Source: Bimastos eiseni
Lineage: Eukaryota; Annelida; Clitellata; Crassiclitellata; Lumbricidae
Reading direction: 5' to 3'
Length of the DNA: 64,000 bases
NCBI GenBank assembly: GCA_959347315.1
Contig: OY365813.1
Location: 33,136,555 to 33,200,554 of the forward strand
Shown here: positions 26,918 through 38,750 of the stretch, in pieces
Position numbering within the stretch: the first letter of the stretch is position 1
Layout: each line of letters opens with the position of its first letter
Translations under genes and position numbers: made by a program
The notes under the pieces: model-generated
Databases searched by the model: none
Seen by the model: only the letters and a program-made list of their open reading frames with translations
Told to the model about the DNA's origin: nothing

Positions 26918-29181
26918 GAGACATACAGAGACATGCAGAAATAAAGAAACAGGAAGAGATGAAGAGATATACAAAGACGCACAGAAAGATACAGAGACAT
27001 ATAAATCGACAGACAACTAAAGTGACAACGATGCAAGAGAGTGACAGTCAGACAGAAGGTGATGGATGTTGAAGCACCGAAAGAAACGGCGACGAGGAAG
27101 AAGCAAAAACAACATAAATGGAAAGATTGATGGCGGACGGTGGGATAGATGGAGCCAGATACTAAGACAACCAGACACACAGACAGACATACAGAATGAC
27201 AGACAGACAGACATAGACAGCCTGTCATTCACAGGCAGTCAATCATGCATCCAGTCCGGCAAGAAAGACAAAAAACACTGGCGGACTAGTGACTATTTTT
27301 ACACCGTCGCGCAGTCAAATCTTGATGTAAATAAATGAACGGCGTAACGAACCGAGGTGGCTCTATAAAAATCCGGATGTAGATGGATTGGAATAACAGG
27401 TATACGGAAGGAAAAGAGAACGGAGTGGAATTAGACGGAACGTAATGGAATTCAACGGAGCGAAATGAACAAGAACGAAATTGAGTGGAAGGGAACATAT
27501 CGCAACGGAACAAAATAGAAGATACAGAGGCAAACAGAGATATATCAGAGGCACGCAGAGAGATACATGTACATGGACACGCATAGAGTTACAGAGACAT
27601 GTGGAGAGATACAGTGACACTCGGAGAGATACAGAGACACTCGGAGAGATACATAGATACCCATAGAGATTCACATATACGCACAGAGATACAGAGACAC
27701 GCAGGGAAGTACTGAGACACCAGACAATACTATTCAGAGTCACCAGAGTGAAGGCGACGGATATAAAAGCAACATAGGCTATTGGAGAAGAACGTTGCAA
27801 GGAATATATCTGAACAAAGTGAAATGAGACGGAACTGAAGCGAGCGCAACGAGACGTGATGAAACAGAATCTGTTAATTCATAACACGAGATAGCGTACC
27901 AGAACGTAATGCATTGGGGCATGCATGGCAGAACTTAGCGCAGTGATTCCTGATAGAGCTCAATGCATTAAAGCGGAATATAGGAAATCATTCAAGGAGC
28001 ATGCTAGACTAGAACGGAGCGAAACTATAACCAAGATGAAATAGAAGAGTTAGAAGGGCGGATGAAGCTCTGAGTATGAAGTAACAGCGACTTGGTTTTC
28101 TTTGCTTCGGCATATGATGGCGCGGTTCCAGTCCTCTATTTGGTAGGAAGTAAAAGCGACATTATTTTCTTAGCTTCGACTTACTGTGGCGTGTGGCCAG
28201 TCTTCTCCCTCCCCGTCCCATCTACCCACCGACGGAGTACGGTCGATGCACTCATCATAGCCGTGGTGGAGAAGAAATCTCGAACCAATTATATCCTCTG
28301 GTGCACCGTGGGGATTTGAACTAACAACCTCCTCTCAATGGACAGTCCAACACGCTAACCTTTGCGCCATCGGACACACCAAGGAATATACTCCAATGCA
28401 AAATTAAACACAGTTGGGCGAATAGCGATCCGTAAACGATATCATATATAATTCTTTATACTGGGTTTCTGTTTAGTTCAGTATAGAAAAGACACTGGCA
28501 ATTAGAGAGAGAGAAACGTCACCTAAAAGAGAGATACGTCATCTAAGAGAGAGATACGTCATCTAAAAGAGAGATACGTCACCTGATAGAAGGCCACGTC
28601 ACTTTAAGGAAGAAACGTCATCCTGTAGAGAGAGAGAAGAGGATCCGAGTTCGATTCCCGTATCACCCGCAGGGTTGACTAGTCCTTCCTTCGCTAGGCG
28701 GCTGCGTTGGTTGACCTAGATGGGCAATGTAATTGTCGCATTGCATGGCTGCCGTACAGTTAAATTGGACTCATGTAACAACTTGTCATCATTTGGTCAT
28801 AATATGTTAGTAATCATATTGCAATTTGTCAGTTTGAAAATAAACGAGGATATTATTATAATCATAAGAATTATCATCATTAGCTTGGGCGCAGTGTACA
28901 GTTATTGGGGCACAGATTCTTTTCCGTATACGTGTACCTGACTCAGATTATCCCCAAACCCTCACGCTCCTTCTTTGTAGGCCTTTCCCGTTCGCTCTTG
29001 GTATCTCATATTATCCGATGAAAGGCGTCGATCCATAAAGTGACCCTGCCCTGTTAGCTCGATATTTTATGCCACGAGGAATGTATACATGATCTCTTAG
29101 GGACTAAAATAAAATTATTAACAATTTGACCATGCATTACTCTTTGAATATTCATAATAGTATTATTTATGTTATTGATAC

Positions 29182-29278
<97 letters not shown>

Positions 29279-32200
29279 GGTTCTCGTAATATTTACTGTT
29301 TATTAACTGTTTTAGTTCTGTCTGAGTCCGATTGCCTCGGAGTTCCTTGTAGCAACGGACTCTGTCTGCGGAATGATTCATACAAGCATCGCATTGACTG
29401 CACCAGCATCATCAACTGTCCACGGCTCAAGACGTCCAATGAGATGGCACAGTGCCATGGTGGGTTGGAATCTTGGAGTGGTAAGATTGTTACAACGGTT
29501 GTCTTATTTGGAAGGGAGATTATGGACGGGTGTCTTATGAGTCACAGAGAGTGGGTTGGTAGGTGGTTGGATGGGTGGAGTGATGGAAGCATGGATGAAT
29601 GGATGAATGGATGGACAGATGAATGAATGAATAAAAGAAAGGATGGATGCATGGCTGGTCGGATGGTCTCGATGGATGAATGGTTGGCTATAGTTATGAA
29701 TGGATCAGTCTTATATTTCAATTGTCATACAGAGATGCGGATCATCAAATTTGTGAAAATCTCTCTACAGGATGACGTTTCTTCCTTAAAGTGACGTGGC
29801 CTTCTATCAGGTGACGTATCTCTCTTTTAGATGACGTATCTCTCTCTTAGATGACGTATCTCTCTTTTAGGTGACGTTTCTCTCTTTTAGAAGACGTATC
29901 TCCCTTCTAATTGACGTGGCTCTCTTTTAGAAGACGTATCTTCATTATCGGTGACGCAACTATACTTCTTATTGTCTGAGCACACGCATCATGTCTCTGA
30001 TGCAAGATCAAATGCCTTTGATCCCAAATCTGTTTGATCCTGATCTTCGCCTAATCTGATTTCAGCGAAGCGGTCAATGTGCATCCGCGGTGAAGAGGAG
30101 AAGGAAGGAGTGAAGCATGGAGGGGAGAGAGAACAGCGGAACTTCAGCTGCACCAGCGGAGAATGTATCGGATGGAGACAACGCTGTAATGGTATCATCG
30201 ATTGCGAAGACATGAGCGATGAACTGGACTGCGGTGAGCGAATACGAGTCAGTCCACAGCCAATGGAATCCATAATCATCATCCAATCCAAGCCAACCCA
30301 ATGTTATTGAGCATAATCCAATAAAATAACTTCGAGTATGATCCAATCCAAGGCACTTTCATCTAACCAGGTATAATCCAAGACGATCCAATTTTATTAA
30401 ATTGAATATTATCCAGCACAGGCACAATTCAATCTAACCGAGTGTAGTCCAATCCAGTCTGAGTGAAGAATGGAATGGGACCGAGTGAGTGAGAAAGGAA
30501 CAGAGTGAATGAAAAAGGAACTAATTGAGGGAGAAAGGGACAAATTGATGTAGGAAAGGAACAGAGTGAAGCTGAAAGGAAAAGAGTGGAGCTGAAAGGA
30601 ACAGAGTGAAATAGAAAGTAACAGAGTGAAGGAGAATGGAACAGAGTGAAGGAGAATGGAACAGAGTGAAGGAGAATGGAACAGAGTGAAGGAGAATGGA
30701 ACGGAGTGAAGCTGAAAGGAAAAGAGTGGAGCATAAAGGAACAGAGTGAAATAGAAAGTAACAGAGTGAAGCAGAAAGGAACAGAGTGAAGGAGAATGGA
30801 ACAGAGTGAAGGAGAATGGAACAGAGTGAAGGAGAATGGAACAGAGTGAAGCAGAAAGGAACAGAGTGAAGGAGAATGGAACAGAGTGAAGGAGAATGGA
30901 ACAGAGTGAAACAGAAAGGAACAGAGTGAAGCAGAAAGGAACAGAGTGAAGGAGAATGGAACAGAATGAAGCAGAAAGGAACAGAGTGAAGGAGAAAGGA
31001 ATAGAGTGAAGCCGTACCATGCATCCTCTGCATGGTGCGTTTTTACCATCGCCGTCCATCGCACTCGACTAGATGTTGTTTTACTCGAACTGACACGTAA
31101 TGGAATGCTGCACTCTTCGGATCAACCATCTCATTTGATGATTTATGTTTTCGTTCTGGTGTATCTTTCTTCGCATCTATTCTTACAAACCCCGATCACA
31201 TTCTAGGAAATTAATTTCCCCCGATTAATGTCTCGCATAACCATCTGTTCACAATGGGATCGTACCCCGGTCGATTGATTTTACCCGATGTAGAATTATT
31301 ATCAGGGTGTCACAGGAGATTTATCTCCTTGTACCAACTGAACTTTATTTCTTCTGAGCATTGTCTAATCTGCAAGATAGGTGATAAGGAGGTTGGACCC
31401 CTAGCTTCAGTTACAGTGTGTGTCGATATCGGGCGGAATTCTTCAGATTCCCAGAAATTCTCTAAACTTATTTATGTATTGCGTAAAATGTATCTGTAAA
31501 TGTTGACTGAGGGACGCACTGATTGTTCATGCCCCTCGAAAATAAAAATAAATAAAGAAAACTATTGCAGGCGTTTCTATTGAAGAAAATACTTATTTGG
31601 TTGACAAACACAAGAGAAAGAAATGCAGTGAAGCAGAGCAGAACAACGCGGAACAGAACGGAACGAAGTGAAACGGATGTGAACGGAACAGATAGGAACG
31701 AAACGGAGCAGAGTGTAACATGACGACAGAGTGGAACGGAGCAGAACCTAGCGGAACGGAGCAGAGTGGAACGGGATGTAACAGAGTGGACCAAAATAGA
31801 GAGGAACTGACTAATATTACAGAATGGCTGATGAAGACAAGAGGGCAACGAGGTTCACCGTAGATAATATGAAGATGTCTCTTAAGGGATAAGGGGGAGA
31901 CAGACGCAAGGCAAATGGGAGGGGTGGATGGAAGTAGTGGCACGTCGGAGGACATGAAAAGGGGAGGTTGATCGGTTGCTGTACCCTGTTTATTGGGAGA
32001 TCCTCCCTCTCGCCCACCCCCTCTTGGCAGCTGCGACCGTTGGCGTATCCCACGCACAGGGCGTCATCCATCAGGAGGGAGAGGACACTTTACTTATCCG
32101 ACCATCTCCAAACGACCACCACCCACCCTCAACGTCAATTTCCTCAACGTCAAATTATACGGCTGATGGGAAATGACTTGTGTGGAAGCGGTCGGCGCTA

Positions 32201-35200
32201 TATAAACTACATGGAATGGGAGTTCGTTGAAAGATGGGTGAAGCTGAGAGGCGTGGAAAAGTGAGGTGTAGGGGATGGTTGCGTTTATTTGGGTCCGAGA
32301 ACAGGGAGCAATGGACGTGAATACGGCGAGGTAGGAACTAGGAAGACATATGTAGACAAGGGAGAGATATGGACAGATGGAGATATGGGCAGATGGAGAT
32401 ATGGGCAGATGGAGATATAGGCAGATGGAGATAGGGATAAATATGAAGAAACACAGAGAAATATGGAAAATGATGGACGGACGGATTAACGAATAGACGG
32501 ATAGCATATCAATCAATCAATCAATGCAATTTATATAGCGCCTTGTCAAGATTACTATTCAGAGGCGCTCCCGACCCAGGCCTGGTTAAAAAGGAAAGTC
32601 TTAAGAAGTTTATAGAAAGAGCCAGGCAGGTCGCGCGGGAGAGAGCGCAGGTCAGATTGGAGGTTGTTCCAAACACTGGGACCCACAATTGTGAAAGCTC
32701 TATTTGGTTGCGTTACGAGCATGTGGAACCACAAAGTCGCCTCTGGAGGCCAAACGAAGAGATCGGTGACCAGAGGAATATTGAAGATTTTTAGGTAAAT
32801 GAGTAAGATGGCAGGTTGATGTGTAAATATTTTGGTTAGTGTGTTGGTAGGTAGGTAGGTAGGTAGGTACATATGTAGGTAAGTAAGCAGGACGGTATAT
32901 AGCTAGGCAGGTGAGTAGGAAGGTGAGTAGTTGGGTAGGTTGGTAACATGGTAGGTACATGTAGGCAGGTAAGTATGTATATAGTTAGATGGGTTGGCAT
33001 GTAGGTAGGACGGTAAATAGATTGGTAGGTAAGTAGGCAGCCTAGACAGGTAGGTTGATAGGTTGGATAATATATGTATCTATGTATCTATGTATCTATG
33101 TATCTGTGTATCTATGTATCTATGTATCTATGTATCTATGTATGCCTGTATGTTGAAAATCACTAGTTATGTTGCAATTAGAAACTGTGTTGACCTTTAT
33201 CCTGCCGACCTCTTAACCTTTTGACCCATTGACCTGTGCTCATTTCAGTGGGTCACAGATGTCCGGCTGGTACTCGTCCGTGCGATTCGAGCAGGCAATG
33301 CATCGCAGACGACTGGTGGTGCGACTTCGTTAGGGATTGCCTGGACGGGAGCGACGAGAAAGCATGCAGTAAGCTCCTTAAATGATTATGCATTCGCTTA
33401 CTTACTCACTGACTCAACTGACTCACTTACTCACCCGTTGGTCGATTATGCATGAGCCAACCAATCTCGACTCTGTCTGCTTACTGGGCATAGTTTTGCT
33501 AAATGATACAATACAATGTTATACAATGCAACTGTAATCTGACAATGCCCTCCTTACAGAAAGTTCAGAGGTGCACCTTGAAGCCGGGCAACCATTAAGA
33601 GCCATATGCAGACCGGAAGAGGTTAGTGCTTTCAGGTTAGAGCGAAATACAGACTCAACTGATGTAAAATATTCGCTAGTAAGGACAGCTAACAGCGCAG
33701 GGAACAGCTCTGAGTAGATATTGAAGTGGCGCTATGTAAATGCTCGATTAAAATTACACTACATTCGTCCATTCTCCAATCTATCCCCATCCACGCGCTA
33801 AAATGATAACTTTACTCATCTTATTACTTACTTCTCCATGAGTAGCTTTCTCGTCTCTTCTCCTTCCCATTGTCTCGAACCTCCATCCTTCGTGTTTTTA
33901 TGTAATGCAGTCGAGCATTTATATAGCCCCCTTTTTTCCTTCTGTCACTTAATCAGCTGAAACGAAGTGCAGCGAACCGTACATCCGCTGTCGGAATAAC
34001 CAGTGCATGAACCCGGGAGACCTATGCCTTCGCCGAAAACGAGTAAACGGGGGCGGAAGAACGACAGGATGCGCCGACAATTCGCACCTTCTCCAGTGCA
34101 GTAAGGAAACCTCTTGATCTAGGGACTATGCATGGTGGTATATTTACGTCTGTCTGTGTGTCTGTCTGTGTGTCTGTCTGTGTGTCTGTCTGTGTGTCTG
34201 TGACTGTGTCTGTCTGTGTGTCTGTCTGTGTGTCTGTCTATGTGTCTGTGTATGTGTCTGTCTGTGTGTCTGTCTGTGTGTCTGTCTATGTGTCTGTCTA
34301 TGTGTCTGTGTATGCGTCTGTCTGTGTGTCTGTCTGTGTGTCTGTCTGTGTGTCTGTCTGTGTGTCTGTCTGTGTGTCTGTCTATGTGTCTGTGTATGTG
34401 TCTGTCTGTGTGTCTGTCTGTGTGTCTGTCTGTGTGTCTGTCTGTGTGTCTGTCTATGTGTCTGTCTGTGTGTCTGTCTGTGTGTCTGTCTGTGTGTCTG
34501 TCTGTGTGTCTGTCTGTGTGTCTGTCTGTGTGTCTGTCTGTGTGTCTGTCTATGTGTCTGTGTATGTGTCTGTCTGTGTGTCTGTCTGTGTGTCTGTCTG
34601 TGTGTCTGTCTATGTGTCTGTCTGTGTGTCTGTCTGTGTGTCTGTCTGTGTGTCTGTCTGTGTGTCTGTCTGTGTGTCTGTCTGTCTGTCTGTGTGTCTG
34701 TCTGTCTGTGTGTCTGTCTGTCTGTCTGGTTGTCTTTCCTCTCCACTTTGATCCAAACAAGACTCGATCCTTTGATGATCAAATTCGATCAAGGTCAGGA
34801 TCGAGCTTTATTGACCACTTTAAACGACACAAACAATTCTCCATCTACTTCTTGAGATACTCTCTCGCTCTCTTCCCGTCTCCTCTCTTTCCATCTCTTG
34901 ACATCTGCTGCCATTTCAGCTGACGATATTAATTCCACTGATACCCGGCGCAGTGTGTGACCGATCAAACGACATCGGGTCTAGTAAGTTTTAAATCTGT
35001 TGAACCAAGAGAGCAGCGATTGAGTTGATGATGTCGACGAAGAAAAAGAAGAAATAGAAACGTAGATGAAACCAGAAGTAGCAGGAGGAGTAGGAGGAGG
35101 AGGAAGATAATGATGATTGATATTGAAAATGATGGTGGTGGTGGAGGTGAATCAGATGATGATGATTTTGATGATGATGTAATGATGATGATGATGATGA

Positions 35201-37957
35201 CGATGGTGGTGGTGGTGGTGGTGATAGTGATCATGATGGTGATGTTGTTGTTGTTGTTTATGATAAGGACAATGATGATGAAGACGGTGATGGTGATGGT
35301 AATGGTGATTATGCTGAGGTTTTTGTTGTTGTGTATGATAATAAAAATGCTATTGATGACAAGGATGACGATGACGATCATGAGAATGATATTGCCAAAT
35401 ACTTTGTACCAATGGTTGCCTTTTGGGTTAACTGAATAGACTGTTTGTGTGCCTTCCTGCCTACCTCTATGTCCCTCTTCCAGTATCTTTGTCTATCTGT
35501 GTCTGTCTATGTATGTATGTATGTATGTATGTCTGTCTGTCTAAATATAATCCATTGAAATGACCACAACGATTCTTACCCCATCCAATGCAATTGTGCC
35601 TTTAGACGTCGCTGACAGCTACATCTTGCGTCGGTGATTCTCATATTCTGATATTCTTTCCACGTCCTGATTAAGTACATCTGTCTTCCCTAAACCACTG
35701 GAACCGTGAGTTGGGTGGGGGTGTGACTTGGGGTGAAATGGGTTTGGGGAGGTCATGCAAGTTGGACGGACGTTCGAAATGCGGTTTTCCCACGGAGCAG
35801 GTGCGTCTCTTACCATCGCTAATGCCCGCACCTGTCTTGAATGGACCATTACTAGGATAACATGGCAAAGCCTAAGTGTGTCGAAATACAAGACTACATT
35901 ACAGGATGACATGACGGAATATGGGATTGTAGTAGATTGCTTACGATGAGGCGATTTACATATTATTTATTAAGGGTCTAGCTATTAACCCGTGAAAAAT
36001 CACGGGTCATACTTAATTTTAACGTTGCTAGAGTAGAGTTTAAGGTAAAAGTGTATTTTAGCGTATTTTATTATCAATCAATCAATCAATCAAAAATACT
36101 TGATACAGCGCCCCTTCAAGGTATCTACCCAGAGGCGCTCCCGGCCTAATCCTCGGCTAAAAGGGACAGTTTTCAGAGAGGCGTAAAATGAAAATGAGGA
36201 GTTCTTAGGTAGGAGATCTATGGGAAGTCCATTCCAGATTGTAAGTGCCACGACTAAGAAAGCCCGAGTCTTGTGTCGGTCGTGGGGCATAAGTAAACAA
36301 CTGTCCGATTCGAGTTTCAATAAACCTTTATTCGTGTCTACGTAAGTATATTTTCAGTTATTAAAATGAAATACGTCGTGTAATGTACGTATATGCGCAG
36401 TTATTAAAATTAAATGGAAACATAATGGGTAGCAAAAAACAGCACCCGATTCAGTAAGGCTTGCGGAGGGTTTACGGAAAAACTCGCAAAACGTTACTGC
36501 ACCCGGTGCTGCGGACAGACAAACTCACAGATATCATGCGATTTGGGTAATTATTAGTATGTAGATAGGCCAATGCATGGAATTTGACCGGGAGTTCTGA
36601 AATGAGTTCTGGAGTGAGTTCTCGGTTGAGGTCTGGGGTGAGTAATGCGGAGTGTTCTGTGGTGAGTTCTGGGGTGACTCAGGTGAATTATGAGGTGAGT
36701 TCTGTTGAGTGTTCTGGGGTGAGTCCTGGGGTGAGTACTACACTATGCAACCCGATTATTGTTCCTGAGCAATGAATGTAGTTTCTTACTTACTTGTGCC
36801 TAATAAAAAGAAATATTTTTCAACAACTTTACATTTTTGTATGACCAATACCATAATATTTTGAAATTTGCCCATTTCCAAAAGAAAAAAGTGAATTTGC
36901 CTCTGTTTGTTGAAAGAAAGAAAGCAATTATAGCCAAAATAGAAGTCAGAAGAACCACATTATTAATTGTAATTAATCAAAATGAACATGTTTCAACGCT
37001 AGAGTGATAAAAAAAACCTATGTAAACGGGACACAGATGGCGTAGGCATACGTCAATTTAAAGAAACATCTGAACAATCTACCCCAATAAATGACCGCCA
37101 TTATCCTCTGTTATTTGTCAAGCTCACCACGGTACACTCCCATTGTTGGTTCAAGTCTTGATATTGTTTCTCTTTCACCTCGATACTTCATGACGAGCGT
37201 CATCAATTTGTGAGGTCCATTTTTTAAATATACGCTGCCCAAACGATGCGTTATCATCAGCAGCATCACTATCATTATCATCATCGTTATTGTCATCTTC
37301 ATTATAAGCCAACCATATGCCCAGATGGGTACGAATAAATGACCTCTATAATAATTGTCCTCTGTCATTTGTTGAGTCCATTGCAACTTCCCTTAGTGTT
37401 AGTCCAATTGATGTTATGTCTTCATTTATGTTGTCTATCCAGCGCAGTCTTCTTCTGCATTTGTTTCTTTTTCCTTCTAATCTTACATAATTGTCATCAT
37501 CAGTTCTTGGCGAAAGTCAGTTGGCGGCGATGGATACGAATTCATGACCGTCGCCGTTCTCAGTCATTTGTCAAGTTCATTGAACCTTTTAGTGTAAGTT
37601 TTATCCTCATTTATGTGATCTGTCTAGCGTAGGTGAAGCTAGGTCACTAACAAAAGAGAAAAATTGATCTCTGGCAAACCTGGAATCAAAACCATTATAT
37701 TGTAATTTCTGAAAGTTATATTGGGTGATTTGGGTATTGTACGGATTGTTTTACGACATGGAGTCTACTTTCTCTTCCTCTATTCACTCTGCCTCTCTAA
37801 ATTCCTCTTCTCCGTGTAATCCTCTTCTTTCTGCCCGCAATAACTCATTAATTCTCAGTTTTCGTTAACATTTCTGTTCGTTATATCCTATGTAAAGCTA
37901 TGCGTAGAAGAGAGACTTTTTTGTCTGTCTGTCCGTCAGTCTGTCTGTCTATCTTTA

Positions 37958-37992
<35 letters not shown>

Positions 37993-38499
37993 TAATCTGT
38001 TGTGACTGTTGCGTTTCTTCATTCGTTGTACCCTTTTGTTTTCTCTCTCATTTCTTTTTTCTTTTTTACGCTTTTGTATTTCTGTCTGTCTCTTTATACC
38101 TGTTCTTCGTTTCATCTCTCTTTTTCTTTTTCTACTGCTTTGTAACTTTTATTGTCTTGTTATATTTGATCTGTTATTTTTTTCTTTGTTTATTTGTTTC
38201 TTTTCTTTAGCTACTGTTGTTTTGGTTTTGTTTACTTGTTTTGTATGTTTGTATTCTTTGTTCTTCTGCTAATGTTATTTCGGTTATGTGTGTGTGTGTT
38301 TTTTATTTTGCGACTGCTCGTTTTTTATTTAATTGTTATGTTTGTCTATTTGTTTTTTTGTTTTTTTTCTTGGTTTATTTCTCTTTCAGTTTCTTTGGCT
38401 GTCAGACAGAGTACATCGCGCGTTATAATCAATATTAATAATATGAAAGATTAGAAATGTCTGTCTGTCCATCTGTCTGTCTGTCTGTCTGTCTGTCCA

Positions 38500-38541
<42 letters not shown>

Positions 38542-38546
38542 CATCT

Positions 38547-38580
<34 letters not shown>

Positions 38581-38710
38581 CCGTCTGTCCGTCTGTCCGT
38601 CTGTCCGTCTGTCCGTCTGTCCGTCTGTCCGTCTGTCCGTCTGTCCGTCTGTCCGTCTGTCCGTCTGTCCGTCTGTCCGTCTGTCCGTCTGTCCGTCTGT
38701 CCGTCTGTCC

Positions 38711-38750
<40 letters not shown>

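Noticed and set aside
28290..28380. Possible minus-strand tRNA
   Set aside because: Box motifs are present but the stems do not pair into a cloverleaf; treated as a SINE head.
30409..31064. Three overlapping minus-strand frames of 170-216 codons
   Set aside because: All arise from the 20-bp minisatellite; overlap in three phases rules out ordinary coding.
34119..34923. Open frames of more than 200 codons on both strands ([16 protein letters not shown])
   Set aside because: They are translations of the TCTG/TGTG microsatellite and have no non-repetitive coding part.
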